In this document: positions 10,637 to 22,606 of the stretch, piece by piece
Numbering within the stretch: position 1 is the first letter of the stretch
How the letters are laid out: each line of letters opens with the position of its first letter
DNA from: Eopsaltria australis
Taxonomy: Eukaryota > Chordata > Aves > Passeriformes > Petroicidae
Direction: 5' to 3'
Length of the DNA: 64,000 bases
Assembly: GCA_034509425.1 (NCBI GenBank)
Contig: JAVTVJ010000048.1
Location: forward strand, 1,178,001 to 1,242,000
The notes under the pieces: generated by a model
The model's database searches: none
Seen by the model: only the letters and a program-made list of their open reading frames with translations
Told to the model about the DNA's origin: nothing
Translations under genes and position numbers: made by a program

Positions 10637-11562
10637 AAAAGCCCTTTCAGCAGAATTCCATGGTTCTCCACAGGGTTGGGATCTCCTCACTCATCTCCCA
10701 GGAATGGGGGAATAAATCAGCAATAAATCCGGTGAGTCTCCTGCTCTGAGGAGGAGATTGGCAGCTCCAAGCTGCTCCAAAAAGAGCATTGCGGTGTCAT
10801 TTATCCCCCAGATCGGTGACATCCTGCAGCATAAATCAATTTAAATAGGATTTAAATAGGATGTTGCAATAGGATTCAAACCTGTCCTAAACCCCTGCAC
10901 GGTTTATTGAGGCTCTAAGTCTAAACCTTAGTAAATTCCTTACACCAAGGCAGGGGTTTATCCCCCAAAAACTCCCAAAAACCCCAATTAAACAAAAAAA
11001 CACAGCACAGGGATGTCTCCTTTTCAATGGGAAGAACACCTTAATCTTTCCCATTTATTGATCCGTTTAATCTTTGCTATTTATTGATCCCTCTCCCTGT
11101 GGCTTTGTTGGAGCAAAGCTGGAAGCAGCTGGGATCTGTTAATTCTGTGCTCAAGTCAAGCACAGGCTTAAGGGTTTTCCTTGGATAGCGGCTGTGATCC
11201 CTCACACCCCACCCCACACACCAGATAATTGCAGATTCCATTCCCCTTGGAAAAATCCGTGGATTTCTGAAAATTCTTCGGAAGATGTTTTTCCATGCTG
11301 GAAAGCAATTCCCAGTTAGTTCAAGCTCCTGGGAAATACTGGAGTTCGCTGCTCGGAGAACCTCACCCCAGGCAAAGAAAACTGAACTCGTTCTGGACCT
11401 AATTTTAAGTCCGTGTTTTAAGTGGTTAATTGATTTATTGGTTTGATTTCAATTGTTTAATTAAAAATCAATGAATTAAATGATAATAGTGCTGGTAACA
11501 CCCTGCACAGGCCATGGCTCTGTCCGCGAGGAGGGAACAAGCGTCAGTGTAGAAATTGAGGG
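10637..11562. other. Unique sequence
   Basis: No gene recognised. Two short direct repeats of TTTATTGATCC lie at about 11055 and 11081. GGTGAGTC at about 10731 resembles a splice donor but has no convincing acceptor before it. Confidence 0.5.
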
Positions 11563-11888
11563 GAATTTCATCTCAAATCCAAGGATTTGGTGAGAAGTTT
11601 GAGCACAAACTTCCAGATTTTGTATTTTTTTTCCTTCCTTCTGGAAAAGCTCCTTATCTCTTTGTACAATCTGACAGGAATTTCATCTCAAATCCAAGGA
11701 TTTGGTGAGAAGTTTGAGCACAAACTTCCAGATTTTGTATTTTTTCCTTCCTTCTGGAAAAGCTCCTTATCTCTTTGTACAATCTGACAGGAATTTCGTC
11801 TCAAATCCAAGGATTTGGTGAAAAGTTTGAGCACAAACTTCCAGATTTTGTCTTTTCACCTTCCTTCTGTAAAATCTCTTGATCTCCA
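11563..11888. repeat. Tandem repeat, 113-115 bp, about 2.9 copies
   Basis: Copies begin at 11563, 11678 and 11791 with GAATTTC(A/G)TCTCAAATCC, and contain GGATTTGGTGA(G/A)AAGTTTG and CTTCCAGATTTTGT. The first two copies differ mainly in the length of a T run. The third is more diverged at its end (AAATCTCTTGATCTCC). It is unrelated to the 112-bp array at 9.5 kb despite the similar period. Confidence 0.93.
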
Positions 11889-12489
11889 GATGGGCAAAAC
11901 CTCCTGGAGACCAATGGAAAACCATCGTTATTCCGTGTATTGCGTTTTCAACACTCAACTTTAAGCGTGGCTTTTCCAAACCCTTTAAATTCTCAACCCA
12001 GCTTTATTCTGACACACGGCCACTCCTGCCAGGCACGAGTGACCTCGGAGATGAAAACTCCTGCTTTAACTTTAATTCCTTTCTGATTTAAATCCCGTTT
12101 TTATTGAATGGAAAACACATCCCTCTCCAGCTAAACCAACTCCCTAAAACGGCCAAACACACCAAGGGAAATAACATTAATTAGTCTCACCATTATTATT
12201 ATTTTGGGTTGGGGGGTAATTACATCATTCCTGCTCTCATCCTCGTATCTGATCCAAAATGGCCTTGAGGTGACCAAGAAAAACGTGGATTGTTTCCCTA
12301 ACCCTGACTAGGAAGCTTGGAAAAGGGTGTGGGCATGGATTTCTTAAGCAGGAGGGATACACTGAAAGGCAAATAGAGATAGAGTCTGTATGGAGTTGGG
12401 TGGAATTGGGTGGAATTGTGTCCTGGGGGATGAATTTGGCTTCTTGGAGCCATTCCTGGAGCTCAGCCTGGATTCCTGGCACTTTTTTG
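11889..12489. other. Unique sequence
   Basis: No gene or known repeat recognised. Contains a short ATT run at about 12194 and a GGGTGGAATTG direct duplication at about 12397-12420. Confidence 0.5.
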
Positions 12490-12665
12490 GGTGTCAGGGA
12501 ATGGTTGGAGTTGGAAGGGACCTCAAGGATCATCCAGTTCCACTCCCTTCCGTGGGCAAGGACACCTTCCAGTATCCCAGGGTGCTCCAAGCCCCGTCCA
12601 ACTTGTCCTGGCAGAAATTCCAGGGATTGGGAAGCCAAAATTCCTTCCCAAAAATTTATTTCAGG
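12490..12665 (-). mobile_element. CR1 LINE fragment
   Basis: Reversed CR1 3' end: GTTGGAGTTGGAAGGGACCT, CATCCAGTTCCACTCCCTTC, GGGCAAGGACACCTTCC, a GTATCCCAGGGTGCTCCAAG block and CCGTCCAACTTGTCC. The downstream part to about 12830 may hold further decayed CR1, but I could not follow it with confidence. Confidence 0.85.
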
Positions 12666-12949
12666 ATTGGATTGTTTGCACTCCCACCTCCAGGACAAGA
12701 AAGAGGCTCTTCCCACACTTATCCAAATGTCCCAGGATGACCCAAATCCCACTTTTCCACCACTGGGAATTCTGTCACCTCAAGGGACATTTTCCCATCT
12801 TTCCAGCTGCACGGAAGGACAGGGACATCTGTAAAAAGTTAGGGCAGCCTTCCATGGGATTCATCCTCCTCATCCAGGAGTTCCATTGGATCTGGTCGTT
12901 CCTGGCTCCCTTTGTATTCATGGAGACCCAATACATGACATTGATGGCA

Positions 12950-13195
12950 GCTCTAAAAATCAGATCAATTAAAGCTGATCACACCAAAACTCAGAGCAAT
13001 TAAATCTGGTCACACCAAAAATCAGATCAGTCAAAGTTGATCACACCAAAAATCAGATCAATTAAATCTGATCACACCAAAAAATCAGAGAAATTAAATC
13101 TGGTCACACCAAAAATCAGAGAAATTAAATCTGGTCACATCAAAAATCAGAGAAATTAAAGCTGGTCACACCAAAAATCAGAGCAATTAAAGTCC
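12950..13195. repeat. 33-bp minisatellite, about 7.5 copies
   Basis: Units have the form AAAAATCAGA(T/G)(C/A)AATTAAA followed by (G/T)CTG(A/G)TCACACC. Two sub-variants exist: one with GATCA...TGATC, which is an inverted repeat around an 8-base centre, and one with GAG(C/A)AA...TGGTC, in which that symmetry is lost. The first variants lie to the left and the second to the right. Confidence 0.93.
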
Positions 13196-15086
13196 ACAGG
13201 AAAACGGGAATGCTGGAACAAATGGATAATTGGATAAACCCTTTTGAAGAAGAACAGTTCTTAGTTTGTGGGATTCTTCCACTTTTTTTATTTTTTTTTT
13301 CCCTGAGCCAGGATTTAAAGAGGAAATATGTGATACTTTTAGTCTGGAGAACACACAGGGCTGAAAAAAGCTCTGGCTCAATCTTTAGCTCTTCTAAGTC
13401 AGCGTCCCCTCCTAACAAGAGTTCCTAATTGATGAAATCCTTTGGGAATAGCTCCTCTGGGATTCATTCTGAGCTCAAACCCAACCAGGTTCGGCTGTAA
13501 TGTTGATTTTTTCATAGAAAACATTGATTTTTGATTAAAAAAATCCCTCTGCTGAATTAATGAAAGCTTTTGGGTAACGCTAGAAAAGACAGGTTTGGAA
13601 AACGTGTGGCAGTTTCTCATTGGAATAGAATTCCAATATTTTCAGCAAATACCTCATGGTTCCACCTCCCTGGGAAAATCAGGAGATTCCTTGGGATTGC
13701 AGCATCATGGGAAATGCAGTCCAACCAAAGAATAGGATCCAGACCAGAGAACAGAGAGTCCAAACCCCAAAATTCCCACAAAGTCCTGCTGTGCTTTGTC
13801 CTTGGGAACATTTGTGACCTTCAGGTATTTCCTTTTCCGGCAAATATCAAAAGATGCCATGGAAAGAAACACTTCTGGAAGGAGGACAAAATTCCTTTGC
13901 CAAGGATTTCAATGTTCTATCAGCAAGTCGTTGGGGTGGAATTTTTTCCAAGTTCCTCAGAGGCTTTTTGGAGAAGATAATGTGGAAATATTGTGTCGCT
14001 GATGGTGAGGATTGAGTTCTCTTCCAAAAAATTAACTTGGATAAAAGGAGTTGGGATGGAAGATGGGGAGCAGAAGCTGAAGGCTGCAAACCAGGTTTGA
14101 GTCGAGATTAAATCTGAGACATCGCAAACATCGTGATTGAAATAATTACAAAAACTTGGAGATCTTTTCTGGAGCTCCTTGGGGTTTCCTTAAATAAATA
14201 AATTAATAACAATTCCCAGAATATCACGGAAGCAGCAGCACTGAAAAGGCCCGATTTTATGTTTCTCCCACATTCTTGCAAACTGAAGGAATTCAATCCA
14301 TGGAATTAAAAAGTAGGAAAGAAGTAACTCAAATATTCTTGCCGGAGGTGCCCTGCTGTGAATACCATGCTGATCACAAATTAATATTTTTTGGGAATTT
14401 TCTATCTGTTTCCATCCTCTGGGACCCTCTGTTACCCGGCTGAGGTGAATAAAAGCCAGGATGAGGCACAGATCATCCCCTTGGCTTTTCCGTGACCTCC
14501 AGGTGTTTCCAGCCCAGCTGAGATCACAACGCCAGGAGTTTCAGGAATCAGGAATTCTCTCTTCTTAAAAACCGGGGCACAAAAACTCCCCTCAATCTCG
14601 TGATTGAATCCCTCTAAACCCAGAGGGTTCCTCTGGAAGTCAGGCTCAATTTTGCCCGTGCTAACATTGACAGATGTTCATCCCAATTTCTCTTTCGCTG
14701 CTGGAAACTCCACATCCTTTCCAGGAAACTCATTTTGGTGTTTCCCACTCCTCCAGCAGCAGAAGGATCCCGGAGGGATCTCTGAGAGCCCGATATTCCC
14801 ACAGGGGCTGTGTCTGGAAGAGCTCTGGGTGTGGTTTTTGGATGATATCTCTGTCTAGGATGTAAAGAGGAACATTTTTATTGCAGCTTTAAGCACTCCC
14901 TCATTCCCACTGCGTATGGAATATCCTGGATATGGATATAACAAAAAACCACCCACAAAGCCAATCAGCACTAATTAATTTCCACTTATAATAATCAATA
15001 TCCTCACTAAAAGGTGCCAAACCCTCCCTGGTGATTTTTTAGCCTGGCAGCTCCACGGGGAGAATCCCAGCAGCCGGTGTGGATGG
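13196..15086. other. Unique sequence
   Basis: About 1.9 kb with no recognised gene or dispersed repeat. Several ORFs of 60-136 residues (longest at 13570-13980, +) overlap one another in different frames and show no domain, signal peptide or membrane pattern. A short AAATAAATAAATTAATAA run lies at about 14193. Confidence 0.55.
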
Positions 15087-16182
15087 GCTGTGTCATCCCA
15101 GAGCTGCTCCAAAGCTTGGAGAGACGGATCAGAATCACAGAGTTATAAAACAGAAGATTCCCTCTTCCAGGAAACATCCCAGGACACCCCAAACCGGGCA
15201 GTCAGCACTTTCACTGCGATCTGAGGAAGAGCAGCTCAGTCTTTCCCAGTTTCCCTTTGACATTCAGAGATGACAAAAGAGCCGGGAGCTTCAGGATAAG
15301 GGATGAGGTCACGGATATCCTGCAAAACTCTTTTTCTGCAGGAATATCCAGCTTCTCGTGAGTTGGAATATTGGAAGTGCCCAGCACCTGCCTGCTGGTT
15401 TCAAAACCAACCTGTGACTGCCAGGATTTTTCCAGCAGCATCCCAGCAGTGCTGTGTCATCCCAGAGCTACTCCAGAATTCAGAGAGATGGGTCAGAACC
15501 ATGGAGTTATAAAACACGAGATTCCCTCTTCCAGGAAACATCCCAGGACACCCCAAACTGGGCAGTCAGCACTTTCACTGCGATCTGAGGAAGAGCAGCT
15601 CAGTCTTTCCCAGTTTCCCTTTGACATTCAGAGATGACAAAAGAGCCGGGAGCTTCAGGATAAGGGATGAGGTCACGGATATCCTGCAAAACTCTTTTTC
15701 TGCAGGAATATCCAGCTTCTCGTGAGTTGGAATATTGGAAGTGCCCAGCACCTGCCTGCTGGTTTCAAAACCAACCTGTGACTGCCAGGATTTTTCCAGC
15801 AGCATCCCAGCAGTGCTGTGTCATCCCAGAGCTACTCCAGAATTCAGAGAGATGGGTCAGAACCATGGAGTTATAAAACACGAGATTCCCTCTTCCAGGA
15901 AACATCCCAGGACACCCCAAACTGGGCAGTCAGCACTTTCACTGCGATCTGAGGAAGAGCAGCTCAGTCTTTCCCAGTTTCCCTTTGACATTCAGAGATG
16001 ACAAAAGAGCCGGGAGCTTCAGGATAAGGGATGAGGTCACGGATATCCTGCAAAACCCTTTCTTTGTGGGAATATCCAACAAATTAGATTACTGAAAATC
16101 CCAGCACCTGCCTGCTGGTTTCAAAATGAGCCACATGAACCTGAGACTGCCAGCAGGATTTTGCCAGCAGCATCCCAGCAGT
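15087..16182. repeat. 364-bp tandem repeat, 3 copies
   Basis: Copies start at 15087, 15451 and 15815 with GCTGTGTCATCCCAGAGCT. The outer edges of the array (first 90 bases of copy 1, last 120 of copy 3) are diverged, while the interior matches exactly at a shift of 364 bases from roughly 15180 to 15690. That pattern fits an old two-copy array which recently gained one extra identical unit. ORFs of 76, 69 and 88 residues repeat with the unit. Because 364 is not a multiple of 3 they cannot read through, and I do not treat them as genes. Confidence 0.94.
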
Positions 16183-18225
16183 GCCCCTGGATATCAGGAT
16201 GCAGCTCCCTCTCCCATCCCCACCGGATCATCGTCCTCCGACCTCTCCTTTCCTGGAGCGGCGAAACAACGTCAGATTTTTGGGTGGGGAAGGGAGGGAA
16301 TGTTGAGCAAAGCTAATCTCCAGGAGCAACCTTGCTCCGTGGTTCAAAGAGCGTGGCAGGGATTGTTTGGGACACGGGGAGAGCTCCAGGACTGATCCAG
16401 GCAGGAATTCTGTGCTGCTCATAGACGTAAAACACGTCCTGGCCTCGGCAGCAGCACACGATGGGAAAGGGATTTGCTGCCAGTGTTTGTAATCCAAGCC
16501 TTTTCCAGTTTTAATCCCTTGATGACAAATTATTTCTGGACTCCCAGATCTATCCTGTCAGCTCCATTCATTCCATTTCCAAGGTGTGGCTGAACAGTGG
16601 GATCATTATTCTATTTTTATTCAGTACTGGGGAACTTTTCCTGTGGGAAAAGGCAACTTTTGGATCTCCCTTTCCGTACAGATCCACCGCACAAATTCCC
16701 AACTCGAGGCCATACAAACCCTCAATTCCTTGCACTTTAAATCTGGGAAAAACCTTCCTGTCAGGATGTGCTGGGAGCCCAAGGGCTTCCTGGAAGGAAA
16801 AGTGAATTCCTGCTGGCAGAGGAGCACAGCAAGGACTAATTGGACTCTCTGGAAATGGAAAGGAGAGGGTCTGGAACGATCCAGGAATTTTTGTCTTGTG
16901 TAATCAGCTGAGAGCAGTTTGGGGTTTGCTCATGAGACAATTAAAACACTGAAGGGGAAATAATTATAATAAATCAGTCTAAACTCAGCATAAAGCTGTA
17001 AATTAAGGCAAGTTTCCTGGTAACAGGAATGAGTTTCTGGAAAAGCATCCTATTATAATAATGAGGAAAAGCAGGATGGATGGGGGAAAGGTGGGTGATG
17101 CTGTGAGCCAAGAATTCCCATTTTAATTCTGTGTCCTGTCAGGAGAATCCTCATTTCCCCTTCATCCAACCACTTCAAAATGCAGAGTAATTAATTGTCA
17201 GATACAGCTGATGAAATCTAGCACCAACCAATAGACAAAACATTAATTAAAGGACAGAAAAAGCCCAGGAATTCTGTCCAAGGAGCTGACTTTTCACAGG
17301 GACTTGCCTGGAGATTCCTCGAATTAATCTTTCAATTCCTCTCTGCAATTATCCAGATCCATTTAAAACCATCAAGGACTTTTTCTCCCTCTGTTACAAT
17401 CAGGGAATCTTCCCAAAACTTCGCTCTTCTCTCTGTAAATCTTCTGGTTTTTGACCCAAAATTTGTTATTTCCATGAGTTTTATTACACACTTGTATCCC
17501 ACCAGCTTCTTGAAGTACACTCACATTTCTGCTTTCCAAATATTCACGTCTCAGATATTTCTTGACGAAGCAAAAATTGGTGTTGGAGTTTTCTCATCTA
17601 AATTTCCTGATCCATCTTCCAGCCTTTGCTGCATTGACTCTTCCAGAGAAGAATTGGTTGGATTTCTGGTGGGATTGCCCTGATTTCTTTCCCTTCTTTG
17701 TCTCCAAAGGAGGTTTGGGGTAGGTGGTCACACTCGTGGACTTCATTTTTAAACTTCTAAACCAGATTAACTCTGCCAGGAGCTTGATTCCCTGATTTTC
17801 AGGTTATTGCCACCAGAAGTGGTGGTTAAATAAAAATAATGGATTAAATCCCCCTGGATTTGACCACTGCCATTTTTCTGATGACAATGGAATTTTGGAA
17901 AGCAGCAGGAATGAAAAATAAAGGGTGAGAGAAGGATTTGAGAAGAGCGGCCGCTTGTTTTTCCTTCTCCTGAATTATGGCTGAGACAGAAGGAATTACA
18001 ACAATTTTTAGCTGCATTTTTGTCCCCATTTGGGCTCTTTCCTTTGAAGTTCTGAGCACTTTGTACCTCAGTTCCAGGGTATGAATCCATCTTCTCTTTG
18101 TCGCCATGGATGGGCACTTCCAAATTTCTTTCCCGAATTCACACCCCACCTCTCCCACTTGCCCTATTCCATGGGGGACTTGGAAGAAGTTTCAGCTTTT
18201 AGCCAAGAAATGGGTCTGGATTTAC
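16183..18225. other. Unique sequence
   Basis: About 2 kb without a recognised gene or dispersed repeat. Short ORFs occur on both strands without domains. AT-rich around 16900-17060 and 17180-17260. Confidence 0.55.
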
Positions 18226-18475
18226 TGCCCTGAAGGAGGGCAGGGATAAATGGGATTTGGGAAGGAATTCCTGGCTGGGAGGGTGGGGAGGGACTGGGAT
18301 GGAATTCCCAGATTTGCTGTGGCTGCCCCTGGATCCCTGGCAGTGCCCAAGGCCAGGTTGGACAGGGCTTGGAGCAGCCTGGGACAGTGGGAGGTGTCCC
18401 CACCCATGGCAGGGGTGGAACTGGGATGATCCTTAAATTCCCTTCCAACCCAAACCATTGTGGGATTCCATGACT
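18226..18475 (+). mobile_element. CR1 LINE 3' end
   Basis: Sense orientation. Begins at about GAGGGCAGGGATAAATGGG, then GGAAGGAATTCCTGGCTGGG, CAGATTTGCTGTGGCTGCCC, GGCAGTGCCCAAGGCCAGG, GGCTTGGAGCAGCCTGGGAC and CCCTTCCAACCCAAACCATT with the short tail GGGATTCCATGA. About 250 bp; 5'-truncated. A TGAAA microsatellite begins about 30 bases after the tail. Confidence 0.93.
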
Positions 18476-18502
18476 CAGCAGATTGGATGGACAGACTCAT
18501 TT

Positions 18503-18626
18503 ATATGAAATGAAATGAAATGAAATGAAATGAAATGAAATGAAATGAAATGAAATGAAAGGAAATCAAATCAAATCAAATCATATCAAATCAAATCAAA
18601 TCCAAATCAAATCCAAATCAAATCAG
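18503..18626. repeat. Pentanucleotide microsatellite TGAAA/TCAAA
   Basis: About eleven TGAAA units followed by TCAAA units, then a CCAAATCAAAT variant. One base change (G to C) has spread over half of the array. It lies directly downstream of the CR1 3' end at 18226-18475, a common site for microsatellite birth. Confidence 0.95.
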
Positions 18627-19664
18627 CATTGCTGTGGAGTCAGAATTTTCCTTTCAGGATTTTAGAGAGAACAGAATCAGTGCCTGTCCCTAAGAGCTTG
18701 GTCCAAAACGTGCTTGGATGAGATAAAAGAATGAGGGAGGAGTAGAAAGTCCAATTAAATGATCTAATTCCAATTAAATTATATAATTCCACTCAGACCT
18801 GAAAATCCAAGGAACTTGGAAGCTTCCTTATGGTTTATATCTTTCCACCAGGCTGATCTTTCCACAAGAGGGTTGGATCCTGCTAAACGCTCAAAAAGCT
18901 GAAAAGAACCTTAAAAAGCTTCTCTTAATTCTTAAATTCTTTGTGTTCTTTATTAATCTTACACAAATTATTTAATATTTGGCTGTGGTTTTAATTCCTG
19001 CTCTGATTCCTGACTGAGGCATCTCTTCCTCTGTTCCAGAAATGAGGTTTTTTTGGGAGTTTTTTGGGAGTTTTTCCAGGAGTTTCTCAGGACGGGGATG
19101 GCCCGTTGGGAATTACAGACTCAACCCAGAGCTTAGCACAATAAAAATCAAATCTCACGTGCAGAAGAGCTTCAGCATTAATTATAATTACAACGTGCAA
19201 ACAGCTTTTTGGGAGGCTGCTCCATCACATCCTTGGCTGCAGGAATTTATCCCTTTGGGATGGGAGCTCAACTCCCGCTCATCCCGACCTCCCACTGATT
19301 GATTCGGCAAATTAGGGAACGAATGCTCATCTTCCAGGGATTGCTTAAGTGCTTGTGAATGTGTTTATGACGGGAGGTGGAATTCTAGGAAGATTTATTG
19401 GGCCTGGCAGGCCGGGAGCGTGTTTGTTCCATGATTAATGCGCTCAAACGGCTCCCGATCAACAACTCCCAAATATTGTCTCAGGATTTGCCAGGGAAAA
19501 TCCACGGCTCCGACCCATCCAGGGAACAGTAGCAGCTCTTGTGCTACTGGATGTCAGCCGGTGGTAGCTGGGCCAGGGAGAGGAGCTGGGAGAATCCTGG
19601 ATTGAAAAGAAAAGCTGGATTATGGATAAAAATTGGGAGGGGGAAAAAGTGGATGAACAGAACT
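18627..19664. other. Unique sequence
   Basis: No gene or known repeat recognised. A 7-bp TTTTTTGGGAG motif is doubled at about 19050-19070. Otherwise unremarkable. Confidence 0.5.
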
Positions 19665-20280
19665 GACAATGCTGGATTTAAAGTGGAAATGCAACTTCCT
19701 GTGTTCCCCATCCTGTGCAGAGAGACTGGGCCCAAATGGGCAGAAAAATGCAGCTAAAAATTGTTCAAATTCCTTCTCTCTTTCATATTCCATGCTTTTT
19801 GCTGCCTGTAAAGATGGATGACAAGAGCTAAGACTGGAAGTAAGTACTAGAACTAAGAATTCTGGATTTAAAGTGGAAATGTAATTTCTTGTGTTCCTCA
19901 TCCTCTTCCAGAGAAACTGAGCCCAAATGGGGAGAAAAACGACAAAAAAAAATTGTTTGAATTCCTTCTCTTTTATTTTCCATGATTTTTTCTGCCTATA
20001 GAAATGGATAGCAAGAACTAAGACTGGAACTAAGAACTAAGAGCTAGAACTAAGAATGTTGGATTTAAAGTGCAAATGCAACTTCTTGTCTTCCCCACTC
20101 TACTGCAGAGAAACAGAGCCCAAACTGTGACAAAAATGCAGTGAAAAATTATTTTATTTCCTTCTCTCTTTTATTTTCCATCTTTTTTATGTTGCCTACA
20201 GAAAAACATGGCAAGGACTAAGACTAGAACAACGAGCTAAGAGCTAGAAGTAAGAATGCTGGATTTAAAGTGGAAGTTCA
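19665..20280. repeat. Tandem repeat of 190-200 bp, 3 copies plus a partial
   Basis: CTGGATTTAAAGTGGAAATG-like starts lie at 19672, 19862, 20059 and 20259. Each unit carries a GAGAAACTGAGCCCAAA block, a TTCCTTCTCTCTTTTATTTTCC block, and short subrepeats of the type GAACTAAGAGCTA near its end. Those subrepeats expand stepwise, which explains why the unit length grows from 190 to 200. The fourth unit is cut off by a CR1 insertion after about 25 bases. Confidence 0.92.
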
Positions 20281-20550
20281 AGGGAGAATGGTTCCCATTG
20301 CCAGAGGGCAGGGATGGATGGGAGATTGGGAAGGAATTCCTGGCTGGGAGGGTGAGGAGGGGCTGGGATGGAATTCCCAGATTTGCTGTGGCTGCCCCTG
20401 GATCCCTGGCAGTGCCCAAAGCCAGGCTGGATGGGGCTTGGAGCAGCCTGGGACAGTGGGAGGTGTCCCTGCCCATGGCAGGGGAGGAACAGGATGATCC
20501 TTAAGGTCGCTTCCAACCCAAACCATTTCAGTATTCCATGATTCCGTGAT
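20281..20550 (+). mobile_element. CR1 LINE 3' end inserted in or next to the 195-bp array
   Basis: Sense orientation, starting at about GGGAGAATGGTTCCCATTGC, then CCAGAGGGCAGGGATGG, the GCTGTGGCTGCCCCTGG block, GGAGCAGCCTGGGACAGTGG and GGTCGCTTCCAACCCAAACC with tail TTCCATGATTCCGTGA. This CR1 plus about 45 bases of its left flank reappears at 25.3 kb. Confidence 0.93.
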
Positions 20551-21477
20551 TTCTGAACAATGCACTCCCAAATTTATACGGCTTTATCCAATCTAAGAAA
20601 GCAAAAAATCAATAAAAACGTTCCTATTTTTCTCCTATTTTTTTTTTTCCCCTTTGGTGAGAAATGAAATTATTCCCGAAAATTCACCTTTTGGAATGCG
20701 ACCACCGAGAACTTTATGAAGAGCTGGAGAGAAAGGGGCAGCCTAACAAACCCTTTTTATTGCTGTTGTTTAGTTCTTAATTTAAGGTTTGGCTTGGAAA
20801 GAGTCGCAAAAGTCCCCTCATAACTTCATGTCTCCATCCCAAATTAAACAGGATTGTTTAAACGGCTATAAAATGTCCCGTTCTCATCCATTCCCTGGAT
20901 TTTGGGAGGTTGAACTCTCCTGAAATCCTTGGGAATTGTCCTAGCACTGCTCACCATGGAGATCTTTGGGACAGGGTGATAGAGCGGGGGTTCCCAACAC
21001 ACGAAGCCAGGAGGAAATTGCAGAACCTGTGGAAGTTTTCACAGGAACAACCAGCCAGGTAATGGAATTCCAAAGTGTTTTCCCCATTCCAAGATTTTCA
21101 AGGAAAAAGCAAAAATGAGGAATTCAGCTCAGCTGTTTGAAGAAGGTGTTATCCAAGGTCCTCCATGAATTCTTTTCCTATGGAGCTCTGAGGAAAATTA
21201 AATTTGGGTGGAATGAGTGTGGGTGACCTCCAGAAATTCCATCAAAGCTGCACTTCCAAAAAATCTGGGATGAGCCTATTCAGCTCTGGTGGAAAATATG
21301 AATCCTGTGGGGATGAGATTGGTGGGAAAGGATGGAAACTCCCAGGATGTGAATTCCCAGTGGGAAGCAAACGTGGGGGAGTGACAAAAAACTGGAACCA
21401 GAAGTTATCCAAAGTCACACAAAGGAGCGGCAGGAGAGGGAAGAAATGGGAATCACATGGCTGAAATCCCAGCTGGC
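20551..21477. other. Unique sequence
   Basis: No gene recognised. T-rich at about 20635-20655. No dispersed repeat seen. Confidence 0.5.
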
Positions 21478-22606
21478 TGCTAGATCCATGATCCTGGAAT
21501 GATTTCCCTCCTGGTTTGGGATTGGAAATTAAAATATTCCTGACTCTTGATCCTTCTACTGAGTCATCCTGTTTCTTCTCTGTCCTGTTCTCCTTCTCCT
21601 TTGCCGTCCAATCCCTTCCTCTTGGAGTCCCCTGGGAGAACCCCTGAAGATTAATGGAAAACAAAGACTCCATAAAAAATTCCCCTGCAAGTGGATTTAA
21701 TTCAGGCTGTATCCATGATCCTGGAATTATTTCCCTCCTGGTTTGGGGTTAGAAATCAAAATAGTCCTGACTCTTGATCCTTCTCCTGAGTCATCCCGTT
21801 CTTCTGACCCTCTCTCTTCCTTTGCCGTCCAATCCCTTCCCCCTGGAGCTCCTTGGGAGAGGGACCTGAATATTAATGGAAAACCAAGATTCCATAAAAG
21901 ATTCTCCTGCAAGTGGATTTAATCGAGGCTGTATCCATGAACCTGGAATGATTTCCATCCTGGTTTGGGATTGGAAATTAAAATAATCCTGATTTGTGAT
22001 CCTTCTCCTCAGTCATCCCATTCCTTGTCTGATCCATTCTTCTTCTTTTCCATCCAATCCCTTCCCCTTGGAGTCCCCTGGGAGAGGTGCCTGAAGATTA
22101 ATGGAAAACCGAGACTCCATAAAAGATTCTCCTGTAAGTGGATTTAATCCAGGCTGTATCCATTGTCCTGGAATTGCTTCCCTTCTGGTTTGGGGTTGGA
22201 AATTAGAATAGTCCTGATTAGTGATCCTTCTCCTGAGTCATCCCGTTCTTCCTCTGTCCATTTCTCCTTCTCTTCTTCCATCCAATCCCTTCCTCTTGGA
22301 CTCCCCTGGGAGAACCCGTGAATATTAATGAAAAGCCGACTCCATAAAATATTCTCCTGCAAGTGGATTTAATCCAGACTGTATCCATTATCCTAGAATG
22401 ATTTCCATCTTGGTTTGGGCTTAGAAATTAAAATAGTCCTGACCCTTGATCCTTCTCCTGAGTCATCCCGTTCTTCTTCTGACCCTCTCTCCTCCTTTGC
22501 CATCCAATCCCTTCCCTTTGGAGCATCTTGGGAGAGGGACCTGAAGATTAATGGAAAGCCAAGATTCCGTAAAAGATTCTCCTGCAAGTGGATTTAATCC
22601 AGGCTC
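21478..22606. repeat. 224-bp tandem repeat, 5 copies
   Basis: The CCTGGAAT(G/T) anchor sits at 21494, 21721, 21944, 22168 and 22393, giving periods of 223-227 bp. Each unit has ATCCATGATCCTGGAATGAT, TTGATCCTTCTCCTGAGTCA, GTCCAATCCCTTCC, AGATTAATGGAAAACC and TCTCCTGCAAGTGGATTTAA. The CTGCAAGTGG element looks like a splice donor in some copies (TGTAAGTGG at about 22131), which is a by-product of the repeat. Adjacent copies differ at about one base in ten by eye. The monomer is not recognised. Confidence 0.94.

Noticed and set aside
15211..16001. Duplicated ORFs of 69-88 residues in the 364-bp array
   Set aside because: Unit length is not a multiple of three and the ORFs overlap antiparallel. 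This is repeat shadow.
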